A program made the translations under genes and the position numbers. Shown here in pieces: positions 21,927 to 33,258 of a stretch of DNA of 64,000 nt (positions within the stretch are counted from its first letter, which is position 1; each line of letters opens with the position of its first letter). The stretch is from Pseudocercospora fijiensis CIRAD86 (Eukaryota; Ascomycota; Dothideomycetes; Mycosphaerellales; Mycosphaerellaceae), in the NCBI RefSeq assembly GCF_000340215.1, contig NW_006921533.1, positions 5,609,424 through 5,673,423 on the forward strand, in the 5' to 3' direction. The notes below the pieces were generated by a model, which saw only the letters and a program-made list of their open reading frames with translations, was not told the origin of the DNA and made no database searches.

Positions 21927-24333
21927 TCATTTCTTCGCCCGCACTTCAGGAACTATCCACCAATCGTCATGTCTCTTTCCACCTGGTGGCTGGATGTTTA
22001 CTTCAGCGTACCTTCTCAGGCTTACCGCGCTGGAGGAGTTGTGGTCGCTGACATTGTGGCTCGCACGAATCTGCTCCAGTCGTGCCAGTGTGGTGCTCAC
22101 CGCTATGCAAACCACAAACAGCGGCTTGTGTTGTTTCTTCGCCTCCTCATCCGCTGAAGCCTTAAGCCTTTCCAGACATTTCTTGGCCTCCGCGACGGAT
22201 CTCTTGATTGCAGAGTTGGTGCTGTCAAAAGGAATATGTGCGCTTCGACCAGTAGCGGACGCATAGAGCTTGTCTGCTCCCGGTATCACATCGGTCTGCA
22301 TGCCCAGGAACGGCTTCATTCTCGCCTCGTATTGCTCCTCGACCTTGAAGTAATTCTTATGATGGCGTCGATCGATCAGCCCGCAACATTGCAAGTACTT
22401 GTATAGCAAAGACAAAGCCTGGGCAAGCAGTTGAGTTGCAGTGCACAGCGATATCTCGCACTCCTTCCAAGCCTGAGCCGCTTTTATCCGAGCGCGGAAG
22501 ATCGGTTGATAGCTCTCTGCTCCAGGACAAACATGGAGCTGATACTGTATTGCCTCGAGGTGCATTCTCCGCCTCTCCGCAAACCACCCTAGCAGTTCGT
22601 ACATGATTCCGAGCTCATCAGGTTGAAAGAGATCGGTTTCGAATCCTGTCTGAACGGTCCACTCGCAGATTTGGAGCTTCTGAAGCTTGGTCCATAGGGT
22701 GAGCGGCCCAAAGGTTGCATTACCACATCGGAAGGAGCGTGCTGCTATGAAATTGAGCTCTTCGTCGAATTCTCTGGCTTTCCCTTCCAATTCGTCCCAC
22801 AGGATCGTAGCCTGAGTGAGCATCCGTCTCATCCGTGATCGGTTCTGACAGACCATTCGATAAAGGTTAATGTAGTCACCCAAGGCCTGCGACATGAAGT
22901 CCAAAAAAATCCTTGATGTTTTGTGCCGCTTATCCGTTGGCATCTCTATAGTAAATGAGTCTCTCTCAGCAATCCAGTCCCCAGGGAGCACTTTCTCGCG
23001 TATGTCTGCAAGCAGAAGCTCCGTGGCACCACCGTCATGGTCACCCCCTTCTTCCCAGATCAAGCTCTCCTGCATCTTGGCTCGCGCCAGTGTGACAGGT
23101 TCAGGCAGCCGATAGCCGAAGCTCCAAGTCGATCTCAGGAGACTGATGGGATGTCTCACAAAGTCGCTACAGCTAAGTTGCTGCGCTGCAATGACATCGT
23201 CACACATTTGACGCCACTGCGTAAGAGCATCTTTCAGAGCTAGTTTTGGCATCGGCCGAGGAGGAGTACTCGTGGCCAATTGTCGCTGGACCTTGTCTGA
23301 GAATGCCTCGTAACATTCTTCGCTTGACTGAGGTAGCAGCATGAGGTCCACAAGTTCGGCCCTGAGCCGTGCCCAGTAGTCCTGAGCAAGAGGTAGAGGT
23401 TCGTCGAAGCAGAACAACATCTCTTTCCGTATTGACAAGCGAAGATTTATTTGCTCGACCAAGCTGCGGTTTAGAGCAGATTCTTCGAGCCATGTTATCG
23501 CATCCATGAGTAAAGTCAAGGCTTCTTGTGGTCCCAACTGTATGCAAAGGTCGCGTCCAAAAAGAGAGGTGACAAAGTCCTCTTCCTCAAAGTAGATCTG
23601 GCTCTGAATACATCTCAAGGCAAGGTCGCAAGTCTTTAGAACAGCGATGCAGTATGCGTGAAGTACTTTATGTACCAGAGGTTGTTTATGCCCACCATTG
23701 GGGACGAAGTCGAAAGGATATGGTTTTCTGTCGGAGTTAGCTTTGCACTGGAAGGCATCCAATTCCGCCACGCCATTCTTGGAGATGGCCCAAGCAGACA
23801 TTGACACATTTGTCGTGACGCACCTGTTCTCCGGATCTATCAAGCGGAAAATGTGCAGAGACGTGAACACGTTCTGGGAAAGGGGGTATCCTGCTTGGAA
23901 AAGCATCTCTAGTCTCAAAAGCTCATCCATGATCCAGATGACTTGTTCCGGTGGGAGGTCTTGGGATGGATCAAAATCTGCCTCAAATGTATCGCCGGGT
24001 GGCACATGGCCACTGTCCATCTTATCGTCCATAATCTAAACCAGTGCTTCAGCGAGATATTTCAGAGCTGGACATGGCCGAACATACCTCAAGCGCGCCG
24101 ACCGATTCGAACAGTGTGAAATCCTCATCCTTGATGAGCTCTCCAGGTCTGAGTCGTTCGCTTGCTTTGAAAAACTGGTCTGTGATGTCTAGAATTCTTC
24201 TCTGGGGTACGTGCTGTGGTCGCCCTTGCCTCATTTGGTTTGCTTCTTGGAGTATCCGAGTTGCTGCATCTGTAGAACTTGAGATGCCTTCGCTGATGCC
24301 ATTTTCCGGCGTAGACATAGTCGTCCGTGGCAA
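21927..24333 (-). CDS. MAK10: NatC N-alpha-acetyltransferase auxiliary subunit (MAK10/NAA35)
   Basis: Two exons, 24333-24088 and 24035-21927, phase 0, 784 aa. The splice joins ESVGALE to IMDDKMDSG, giving the highly conserved FxLFESVGALEIMDxKMDSG block of Mak10. The conserved LPPEQVIWIMDELLRLEMLFQAGYPLSQNVFTS-type segment follows. The remainder is alpha-helical without catalytic motifs, as expected for the ribosome-anchoring subunit. In yeast it works with Mak3 and Mak31 to acetylate Met-Leu/Ile/Phe N-termini. A start five codons later (24318) is equally possible. Confidence 0.92.
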
Positions 24334-24797
24334 TTATGTCGCTGCTTGGGAGTTTCTTTACAAATGACGGCCGGCCACTTCTTCATGTGCCTGTACGCTT
24401 GTGACGAAACAGAATTTGAACGCTAGGAAACGTCATTTGATCGCACTCACTGCACCAATTGTCTCGAGATAAACGCTTGACAAGTTAATGAAACTGACAG
24501 TGACAGAAGGCGGTGCGTTGCCCTCAGGGCAAATTCTGTTGCGCGTAGAGAATGAGCGAGTTGAAAATTGGGGTTGAAGAGCGTGAAGCTCGGCATATCG
24601 AAAAAGCTTTGGCCTCTGCCACCTGCTGCTGTGATTGCTTCAGACGGCTCTATATATACACGGTCACTGGCAGCTTCCAGCACATAACAAACTGCCCTCT
24701 ATGTCTTGCAGCTGAACTTGTGATTTGCGCCCGTCTCTGGCCACAAGTTCCTATCTCCGTCGCGCCTCAGCTACCCTACCCACCCACTCCTCATCCT
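24334..24797. other. Intergenic region between MAK10 and ATP15
   Basis: No gene seen. It should hold the MAK10 promoter and the ATP15 3' end. Confidence 0.3.
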
Positions 24798-25195
24798 CTA
24801 CGAAGCCTGCTGACCAGCCTGCTGTGAAATAGCCTCCTGGTTTGCGGCCTCAAGAGATCGGACTTCTTGCTGCTTGCCGTTCTGTCGCACAAATTGTCAG
24901 TCGTGTCCTCACAACAGCACTCTATCCCGATCCGAGAGGTGTATTCCTCCCCAGGCATTCATTGTACGCACCTCCCACTTGGCGAACCTGAGGTCCATCT
25001 CTCCTCTTCTCTCAGCAGCAATTCTCTTGTCCTCCTTCAGTGAGCGACGGACAACGCGCGAGGCGACCGCAAGGTAGCGGTTGTAGCTGTGATGATGTAT
25101 GTTAGCACTGCTCCTAGACTCCGTGTCGTGCGCCGGGAGCGCCAATGTCGGGTTTGCACGTACGTGATGCCTGCTGCTTTCCACGCGAATGCCAT
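24798..25195 (-). CDS. ATP15: Mitochondrial ATP synthase subunit epsilon
   Basis: Three short exons: 25195-25164, 25086-24972 and 24881-24798; 76 aa. The joined protein starts MAFAWKAAGITYNRYLAVASRVVRRSLKED, the standard N-terminus of F1 epsilon, and continues KRIAAERRGEMDLRFAKWENGK. Length and Tyr/Arg pattern agree with yeast Atp15. It stabilises the gamma-delta-epsilon central stalk. The start is fixed by the conserved MAFAWK. It lies about 240 bp from QCR2 on the same strand. The gene is hidden by its small exons. Confidence 0.92.
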
Positions 25196-25432
25196 TGTGT
25201 CGGTCTGAAGGTGTGTGTGTGTCTGTCTGGTGTGGTGTCGAGGTGCTGCAAGTGCTTGAGATCCAAGGTGCAGCTTTGGATGTTCTGGTCCACTTACCGA
25301 CATCCGACCAAAGCCACGTGACAACTGAATGCGAAAGGAAAAACGTGGCAACACATATCATTGAGCGCTTTGTATTGGTACAGCTCACTATTGCGTCTGA
25401 TCTCACAAAGTGACCTCTATAATATTGTATAT

Positions 25433-26912
25433 TTACACACGCAGACCGATCTCCTCCGCATAAGGCAGCTCGTAAAGGTCACCAACTGCGCTGACGGAAG
25501 CCTTGTTCTCGAGCGCCTCCTTTGCGACCTGCTGCACCTTCTCTGCTGTTACGCCATCCACGGCAGATGCAACGCTATCAATCTGGTACGGCTTGCCATT
25601 ACGGATGAGGCCAGCACCAGTGTATTCAATGCCGGCGTGTGTGGTTTGACCGAATTCAAGCTCCTTGAATTTGGCGAGAGCCTTAGCTTTCCGGAAGTCT
25701 TCTGCGTTGACACCAGAAGCAATGCCCTTCAAAGCCTCAACAGCCTTTGGTGCGACTGCGTTGATGTCCTTGGCAGATCCGTTGAAGCTGATAGCGAGGA
25801 GGCCGGCGTCGGTGTAGGTGTGCGACTTGGTAGAAACGGAGAGCTGAGGAGTGCCGGCCTTGGCCCTGGCAAGCAGAGAGAAGCCAGGGCTCCACTTGAT
25901 GCTAGTCTCACCACCAAGCAGAGCAGCGAGGACCGCAACTTCTGGCTTGTAGAAAGAACCGGTGGCAGAGCTTGAGCCAGGGAAAGCAAGAATGAGGGAG
26001 TTGCCAGAAGCGTGTGCAATGCGCTCCTCACCGCCGTAGTACTTGGCTTGCTCGGACTTGAGCTCGACAGCAGGCGATGCTGGGATGCCTTCGCTGAAGA
26101 ATTGGCCGACCCACTTGGTGAAGTCGCTGTGTTCAACACCGTTTCCGACGATAGCGAAGTTTGGCTTTGCGTAGGCTGAAGCAGCGAATTCGGCAAGAGT
26201 CTGCTCGTCGACGTACTTCTTGAATGGAATAGTGGAAGCTGGGTGGAGAGGTGCACCAAGACCACGGTGGAAGGCAAGGCCGTGGACGCTGTCCTGGGCA
26301 AGCGAGAGTGTGTTTCCGAGGTGCTTCTTCATGCCCAGTTCCATGAGCGGCTGGATCTCCTCGTGAATCACATGTGCTATATCAGCATTAGTGTCGATTT
26401 CTGGTCTTCCTTCCATCTTGCACCAATCTTACGCTCAATCTTTGACATGCTTGCGACTTCTGCGAGGAGTTCGAGAAAATAAGGAAGGTCATCGCGGAGG
26501 AACTTGGCTCCAACAACGAGGTTTTCGCGAGTGTGGTAGCTTTGCAGCTCAGCGCCGAGCAGTTCAGATTCGCGTTGTATCCGTAGTGTCGATCTGCGTG
26601 CGGTGCTCTAGAGTTCGCACACCATTAGATGCATGCTTCCTACTTCCGGCTGCCATGCTCTCTCACCTTAAACGCGTAGCGGTCCAATGCTTCTGATAGA
26701 CCGGGCCACGTCTCGTATCTGGTACCGGCTTTCGCGACGATAGCTACGGTCGAGACAGGGCCGGCTTGATCTCTGCTCGCAATCTTGATGCCATTGGAGT
26801 CCGCTTGCTGGTATTGAAAAGTTCCTGACGCAGCAGCGTAGCCTCTGGATTGTTGTGAAGCCTGGCGGACGGCCCGCTGAGCCTGCCGAGCAACAGCAGA
26901 GCGAGCAATCAT
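25433..26912 (-). CDS. QCR2: Cytochrome bc1 complex core protein 2, mitochondrial
   Basis: Three exons: 26912-26667, 26607-26433 and 26376-25433; 454 aa. The N-terminus (MIARSAVARQAQRAVRQASQ) is a basic matrix-targeting presequence with RGYA near the likely processing site. The peptidase-M16-like fold follows (VAIVAKAGTRYETWPGLSEALD, then LLGAELQSYHTRENLVVGAKFL), without the HxxEH zinc site, as in core 2 proteins. The second half holds GGEERIAHASGNSLILAFPG and ends EEIGLRV. It is a complex III assembly and matrix subunit. Confidence 0.92.
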
Positions 26913-27238
26913 GGTGTGTCGGTAGGGCCTCGCGGGTGGGCGGTTCAATGGCACTCAATGGGAGAATGGCAGTGCTCGAGGCCTCGTCGAGCGAGCTTGT
27001 GATGCTGGAAGACCGAATGTAATGGGTGCAGCCGATTGGTCGACGGCGGAGTGAGGACGCCGCGCAGCGGGCCACCGCTGAAGTACTTTGCTCACGAGCT
27101 GCGATTCAAAGCACCGACTTTCAATTATTACATCTCGCGAGAACACTCACGAGCCGGCTCCATGAAACGTCGACGGTAGCAATTCGCCAACTCTTGACGA
27201 CGTGAGAGGTCTCAAGAGTTCCCAACACACATCGCACT
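26913..27238. promoter_or_regulatory. Bidirectional promoter region between QCR2 and RPC82
   Basis: A 326-bp gap between divergent start codons. No individual site was recognised with confidence. Confidence 0.4.
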
Positions 27239-29403
27239 ATGGCACAGGTACATCTCGCCTCGCTGAAAATGCTCTGGCGCCCGCAAGCCACCCATGCAGA
27301 GCAGTGGAATGCGAGCACAGTAATGACAGCGACTGACATGGCGTGCCACACAGCGACTGCAAGAACTCTGCGCACTGCTCATCGAAGAGTCGTGCGGCCA
27401 TCTCTCTTCCGTATGCACCTCGTCGTCGCCGTCCATACAGCGACCCGCGCTAACCACACCGCAAGCAAATCTTCCTGGCCCTCGCAGACAACGGACGTCT
27501 CACTCGCTGGCAGCTGCAACAGACCACCCGCATACCTGCTCGACAACTGAGACATGCTCTCGCCGTCCTGATCCAGCAGCACCTCCTCCTGCACAACACC
27601 ACCGAAGAAGGCCTTACCTTCTACCACGTCGACTGGCGCAATGCCTACTACACCCTTCGCTCCAACTCCATTATCTCCCTGACCCGCGACCGATATGGTG
27701 AGAGCGCTGCCAAAATTGTTACCAGTCTGATACAGCTTGGACACGCGCGTGTCGGGGATCTTGCTCAAGCATTCGATTTCACTTCGACTACGAAGCGGGA
27801 CAGCGCGGTCGATTCGTGTAACGAACATGTGAACTGCGAGGCACTGGTCAATGGTGCCCATGCTCATGCTCATACCGGACATGATAGCGGCAAGATCACC
27901 ACGCTCGGACACTTCCACGCCACTCTTCGCACTTTGCTGAAGGCAGGTCTTCTGAAGAAGATCAGCAAGCGGTCGTACCTGCCAGCTGCCGACCTTGAAG
28001 CCGAGATCGAGGAACTTGTCATCCAGGATCAGTTTCCTGATCGCAAGATCACCGGCCCTAAGAAGCAAGCGGAATTCAAGCTTGCTGTCAACACTCTCAA
28101 GCGCAAGTGGCGACAAGCGAACGACTATTCCGACCATCGTGACCTTGTTTCCAGCGGTAGCATCAGACGTCCAGGCAATCAATCCGCTAAGCGCGTCAAG
28201 TTGAATGGCTCACTGTCAAACGGTGTCGTACATCACGATGATTCGGATGCAGATGAATCCGCCCCTAAGCTCCCGGTACTGTGTTGTGCTATCCCAGCGC
28301 ACGGCTCCGTTGCTGACACTGTGTAGAATGAGATGGTCTTGAGAGTGAACTATGCGCAATTCAATCTAGCACTGCGTAGCAAACGCCTGGAAGACCTCGC
28401 TGAACCATACCTTGGAGGCGTTACTGCTGCTGTCTACGCGGCACTTCTGCGAGCGCTTGAGGGTAAGTTGAAGGCTCGCGATGATGACGTGAAAGAAGAG
28501 CGCGAGGACGAGGATGAAGACGACCACCAACCGTCTGCGTCAGTGAGTGAAATAGCTGAGGTTCTTGACCCGACCGTCGACTTGACACTTGGAGTCGTCG
28601 GCGCGGCGGACGAGTTTCACCTATCCAACGGCGATAGCAAAAAGCCGAAGAAGCTGGTGCCAGACAAAGACTTTGGCAATATCGGCATCAAGATGGAGGT
28701 AGACGACGATGACCACCCGGTCGTCGGCTTTTCGTCATATCACGCCCGGGCGCAGAAGCTCGCACTTATCGAAGAGCATCTCAAGCTGCTGCACGAACAT
28801 CCAAAGACTTTCTGCGTACCCACCAGAGGTTCTGGTGGTGGCGAATGGCGCGTACACTTCTCAGCACTAACGGAAAATCTGATCCAGGCCAACGTTGACA
28901 TGACAGTGATGGCTCGATTCGGTAAGGTCCACGCGCGATTCGTTCGATTGCTTCGGGAGCGAGGTCGGCTGGACGAGAAGCAGGTGGCTTCATTCTCGAT
29001 GATGCGTATCAAAGACGTACGCGCCATTCTCACAGAGCTCAAATTCGCAGGCCTGGTCGAAGGTCAAGAAGTGCCAAAGGACAACACGCGGCAGCCCACG
29101 CGATCGCTGTATCTATGGTTCCACGACCAAGAACGCGTCGCAGGTATGATCCTGCAGCAGACCTACCAAGCCATGTCGAGGACTCTGCAACGGCTCAAGG
29201 TCGAGCGCGAGGGCTACAGGAATGTCATCGAGAAGGCCGAGATGATGGACATGAAGCAAGAAGCATTGGCACAAAACGAACGCGAGGCCCTCATGCAGTG
29301 GCGAGAAATCGAAGAAAAGCTTTTGACTCAGTTAGAGCGGATGGACGATGTCGTGGCGTTGTTACGCGATTTCTCTGGGAAGGATACCTCTTTGGTTTCA
29401 TGA
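27239..29403 (+). CDS. RPC82: RNA polymerase III subunit RPC3 (Rpc82)
   Basis: Four exons: 27239-27247 (9 nt, MAQ), 27354-27410, 27466-28275 and 28327-29403; 650 aa. The spliced start MAQRLQELCALLIEESCGHL matches the first winged-helix domain of fungal Rpc82, followed by NGRLTRWQLQQTTRIPARQLRHAL and DWRNAYYTLRSNSII. Later winged helices (FGKVHARFVRLLRERGRLDEKQVASFSM) and a C-terminal coiled coil complete the family pattern. It forms the Rpc82-Rpc34-Rpc31 initiation subcomplex. The 9-nt coding first exon is inferred from phase and from family similarity. Confidence 0.88.
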
Positions 29404-30587
29404 TACCAAGTGTTGGATTTATTATGGGATGGAAATGGGGCGGACCGATTGCATAAGCTTGTGCATTGCAAAGGCGTTCTGAATCGAGCGAGACTATCTC
29501 TCTGCTCTGCACGCTTGCATTTCTTCGGCGTTGTTCAAAAAACGGGACGCGATACGAGACCATGAATGGGGGCTACGAACGATCGGACTCTCTGGGATGG
29601 GATCATTTGGCTGATTTTTGATTTTCTGATCCGGCTGCAAAGGCTCGAGGTGCTAAGGCTATATTGCTTAAAAGGGCTAGCCAGAGTTTATATAGTGAAT
29701 GCAAATATCACTATTGTACATGCACCGCTTCCGCTGGACTCAGATACACTATGACCACGTTGAGTCCGTCTCCCGTTCTACAGCACGTCGCGAGGTGTGT
29801 CAAGGTCGCTAAGCTTCGGGTTCGCTACCGCCATGTTTGATGATGCCGAATGATCAATGTTGATCATTTACGTGTACATATGATGACAGCGATGTTTGTC
29901 GTCTGCTCTGCGTATTGAGGTAAGGGCGGTCTCCATCACGTAGGGTGGAAGATCAGTCCTTCTCCCTAGGTAGGATGTAAACCTTTGAAGGATTGGATTT
30001 ACGCTTGAGGACAGCATCGGCGAAGCAAAGCATCACGCAAGAAGTGAATTTGACAACTCTTTGCTGCACAGTCCTTGTTCTTCTCTTCCTCTTCCTTTAC
30101 TGACTGCTGCTAACCCGGCTGGTACTTGACTGTGATACATGACCCCGGCCTTTGGAAAAGAACGGTGATCGATATGTCGTAGACAGGAGCTTTGTCCTCA
30201 AAGTCTGATGTTTTGGACGTTTAAGTTCGCCCTGAAATTTGGTGTTGCTTGAGCGGTGTATTGCCCTCGGCAGCTGGCTTGTAAGTCGAAGACAACCGCT
30301 CATCTACAGAGCAATTGCTGTGCTTGTTCTGAAATTGCCTCGAACCGGCCTCGTGTGGTTGACTGAGATTCCACATTTGTCCGCTCACGACTCCGTTCTG
30401 AACGCACAGTGCTGCCATCGCATATGCGGAGTTTGACGCGTGACCTTCTTCATTGGTGCTATAGTATCTGCTCGCTTTTCAGACTTGTACTTGTCTGGTA
30501 TGTCGCCCATGAGGAGATCTAATCTCAAGCCAGCCAGACAGCCGAAGAGATTTTAGCGAGCGAACTCGCCGCTGCACCTCGAGGATA
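29404..30587. other. 1.2-kb region without convincing genes
   Basis: Only short frames without domains. It includes the RPC82 3' end. The base composition is normal, with no RIP signature. Confidence 0.3.
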
Positions 30588-30899
30588 CTATTCTTGTACT
30601 GGAGGGTCGCTCAAGCCCTGCATGGTCAGCCGTGCAGCTTCTTGCAGGTTCAGCTTCCAGCCACAGAACGCAAGCCTTGTCAAGGTCTGCGATATACCAG
30701 CCAAACGACAAATTCCTTTGATCAATGCGAGTTCTCTATTGAGACTCGAAGTTTCTGATCGTGTCATGTTCAAGGGCAGTGCTTCCACGAAGCGTTCGAT
30801 GTGGCAACGATCCATTGTGAATCCTGGCCTCTATGGCTTGATCTCAATAATATCGGGCTCGAGTTCTGTTCCACGACGGCTCTCCTCAGATGTGGCCAT
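30588..30899 (-). pseudogene. Possible small gene interrupted by one TAG stop
   Basis: On the minus strand, an ATG at 30899 opens MATSEESRRGTELEPDIIEIKP. It meets a TAG (30833-30831) and continues in the same frame for 80 more codons (RPGFTMDRCHIERFVEALPL onward, to GLSDPPVQE). Codon use on both sides looks coding. It could be a gene killed by a CAG-to-TAG change, part of a spliced gene whose intron I cannot place, or chance. Family not recognised. Confidence 0.25.
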
Positions 30900-31066
30900 G
30901 CAAAAGGGTATGTCGGTCGCTAATGATGGTGTAGACGATCCCAGAGCGGTCTCGGCCTTCCTACTGGGCTGGAAGCGTGATGTAGCCACAAGAAGAAGCG
31001 AAGACTTACTCTTATTTGTCCTGAAGAGACGCGTCAGCCCCTCTCATGTGAACAGAGATATCCACT

Positions 31067-31357
31067 ATGACAACGCACACAATGCATCGGAATTACCCTC
31101 AAGAAGTGGTCCAGGTCCAAGTGCGCATAATCAGGCCGGCCGTCAGGCGTCGTTCGTTGCGAAGGATGTCGTCGCCAACAGGGAGAACTTTGCGGGACAT
31201 GCACCAACGACAAGCCGATGGGCGGGTTGATGAGGAAACGATCCGGCAAATCCATTCCGATGAAGCGCTTCGCCGGAAGTATGAAGGACAAGAACTCGCG
31301 TATCTCAATTCTGCCCACAGCGTCCTTGGAGATCTCGAAGAGTCTGATGATGAATGA
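31067..31357 (+). CDS. Possible small charged protein (96 aa)
   Basis: The frame starts MTTHTMHRNYPQEVVQ. It has a basic middle (RRRSLRRM) and a helical acidic end (DEETIRQIHSDEALRRKYEG, then LGDLEESDDE). The composition looks like a real small nuclear protein, but an open frame of similar length runs on the other strand and no family is recognised. Confidence 0.3.
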   Translation: MTTHTMHRNYPQEVVQVQVRIIRPAVRRRSLRRMSSPTGRTLRDMHQRQADGRVDEETIRQIHSDEALRRKYEGQELAYLNSAHSVLGDLEESDDE

Positions 31358-31669
31358 GGCTGCGACAGAAGTGTGATTGCCACACATGGTGAGTATGCTG
31401 ATGGAAGCTGTAGTAGTAGTTTTCTGACCAAGGTTCAGATCCGGGGTTGATTGCTGTGGTCAGCACGAGGACAATACCTCGCCATGATGTAAACTGGCTG
31501 GGCGGTAATAGAGGGTGCTCGCTCGATTAGACGGGGAAAGTCCAGGGTGGTGGGTGTGGTTGCAGGGCCAACTATATTTCCACGGTCTCTGGAGGCCTGG
31601 TGATCTTTGTCAATTTATGGCTAAATAGCAGTCAGAACGCTGTCCATTTTGAACGGGTCATTACAATGC
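31358..31669. other. Intergenic region, nothing recognised
   Basis: No gene, repeat or RNA seen. Confidence 0.25.
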
Positions 31670-32225
31670 TCACCCATTAAGCTTCTTGATCAAAGCTCCG
31701 AGGCTCTCATGAGAGTAATCTTTCTCATTCCACATGTCTCCGTGGTAGACCACTTTCTCGTTCGACTCCTGCCCTCAAGCTTGAGCGTCATCAGACTGTC
31801 GGCCGTGTATAAGGCCTGGATGCCAGTAAAAGCGTATTTCTGCCTCTGCCTCCATACCAGCTCATTCTGCGAAGAATCTACCACCTCCGTGACAATTGAA
31901 GAGTCTCGGATTTGGCAAAGAGCTTTGGGATGCCATACCACTGTGCCGCGATTCTGCATCTGGAATTACGTCAGAGAAAAAAATGTTGCCGGAAACGAGC
32001 TATGCAGCACTGCCCGAGCGAGTATCGCAGTAGCTGAAGGATCGTCATACGTGGATTGCTCAGCATATACCGACATGTCTTCTTCGGAAGCCGTGCCGCA
32101 ATAGAGATTCAAGATATGCTTCATTACAGTATTGCTCGGCGAGATTCAGACAGTGCCTTCGAGGCCTCTGGATTTGGTGCATAGTCGACATCGTTATTCA
32201 CATTCCGAGGTCTGTCTGGGTGCAT
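31670..32225 (-). pseudogene. NTF2/SnoaL-like small protein gene with two frameshifts
   Basis: Three minus-strand frame segments line up with one fungal NTF2-like family. MHPDRPRNVNNDVD through ALSESRRAIL runs from 32225. MKHILNLYCGTASEEDM through STYDDP follows from 32124. After a 51-nt GT-AG intron (32010-31960) comes HPKALCQIRDSSIVTEVVDS through SLMTLKLEG. Finally VVYHGDMWNEKDYSHESLG runs to a stop at 31672-31670. The MWNEKDYSHE ending is characteristic of the family. The joins near 32125 and 31763 are each one base out of frame and no intron can repair them. Either the gene is decayed or the sequence carries errors. Confidence 0.6.
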
Positions 32226-33258
32226 CTTTAATCAATATCTTAAGCTCCAAGAAGAAAATAACTTTCTCCCATGATGAGAGTAGTATGGGAGGTATCCATT
32301 TCCACTTCCCGGCCAATGGGCTAGGTGACACGATGATTATTCTGAGATATTCTCCGCACTCCGTGCTTCAATGTCCTTCTTGTGTACCAGGTCTTTACCA
32401 TCACCACCTCTTGACATGCAATCTGCACCATTTTCAAGACACCCAATTGTCCACGCAGCTATGCCGCACTTGTCCCAAACGCGCCCAGGTAGCGGGTGTA
32501 AGCTCGAGGTAGCTCGATGAGCTCCAACCTAGTCAGGAGGCCCATCGTAGCTCGGCGCAGCGCTCGATCGTGCCTGTCTGTCTGCTGTCAAACACGAGAG
32601 AACACCTACGGTCTGCCACATATTATAGGCATGCTGGCAATATACTACCAGCATGCTTACTCTCGCCGTCTACCGCGATCCGTGCTGCTTCCTTCGAATA
32701 TCAGGCCATCGGCGGGCGACCATCTGCCGTCCTCTCAGAGCAGCGGTGTATTGACAAAGCAGTCAACGAGGCGTCAGGCCTTACCGCTTCCGTGGGACTT
32801 CGATATCAAGCTCTGGGCTCCGACATGCGCGCGTGCATCCGGTCTGCTCCAATCGAGGATTTTGCTTTGCATTGTCTCACCTCTGACGAACCACGAAGCG
32901 TGGAGTCCAAGGCGGACCATGCCGAGCATGACCTCACTCTTCTCTGCGCGAGTCAGCAGCCATGCCTCGCGTAGGCATATTGCACATCATACCGCTCCTG
33001 GGGCTTGCCTTCAATGCCTTGGGCTCGGTAGAGTTCATAACACACGTTTCATATCGCGTACTTGTCGTCATCCGAGCATTCGGGCGTTTCTCTTCATGCA
33101 CCGTTGATGGCGAGGAGATCGACGAGAAGTCGTTGCCGGCAGCAACACGACTCGTAGATAACAGTGAGGTAGGTCCTGATAGTCAAACGGCGCTGTCCTT
33201 CTGTTCTAGAATCCTATGCAACGCTACCGGAAGACGCCAGACGCCTCGCCTCACAATC
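32226..33258. other. 1-kb region upstream of the disordered-protein gene
   Basis: No domain-bearing gene seen. The frame of the next gene stays open upstream to 32962, but that extension looks like translated leader. Long 5' leaders are common in fungi. Confidence 0.3.

Noticed and set aside
30622..31230. 202-aa plus-strand open frame
   Set aside because: No domain or family feature. Minus-strand and other plus-strand frames in the same stretch look more coding.
32517..33107. Open plus-strand frames of 196 and 134 aa upstream of the disordered protein
   Set aside because: The two frames overlap, have no domain, and their composition looks like translated leader sequence.
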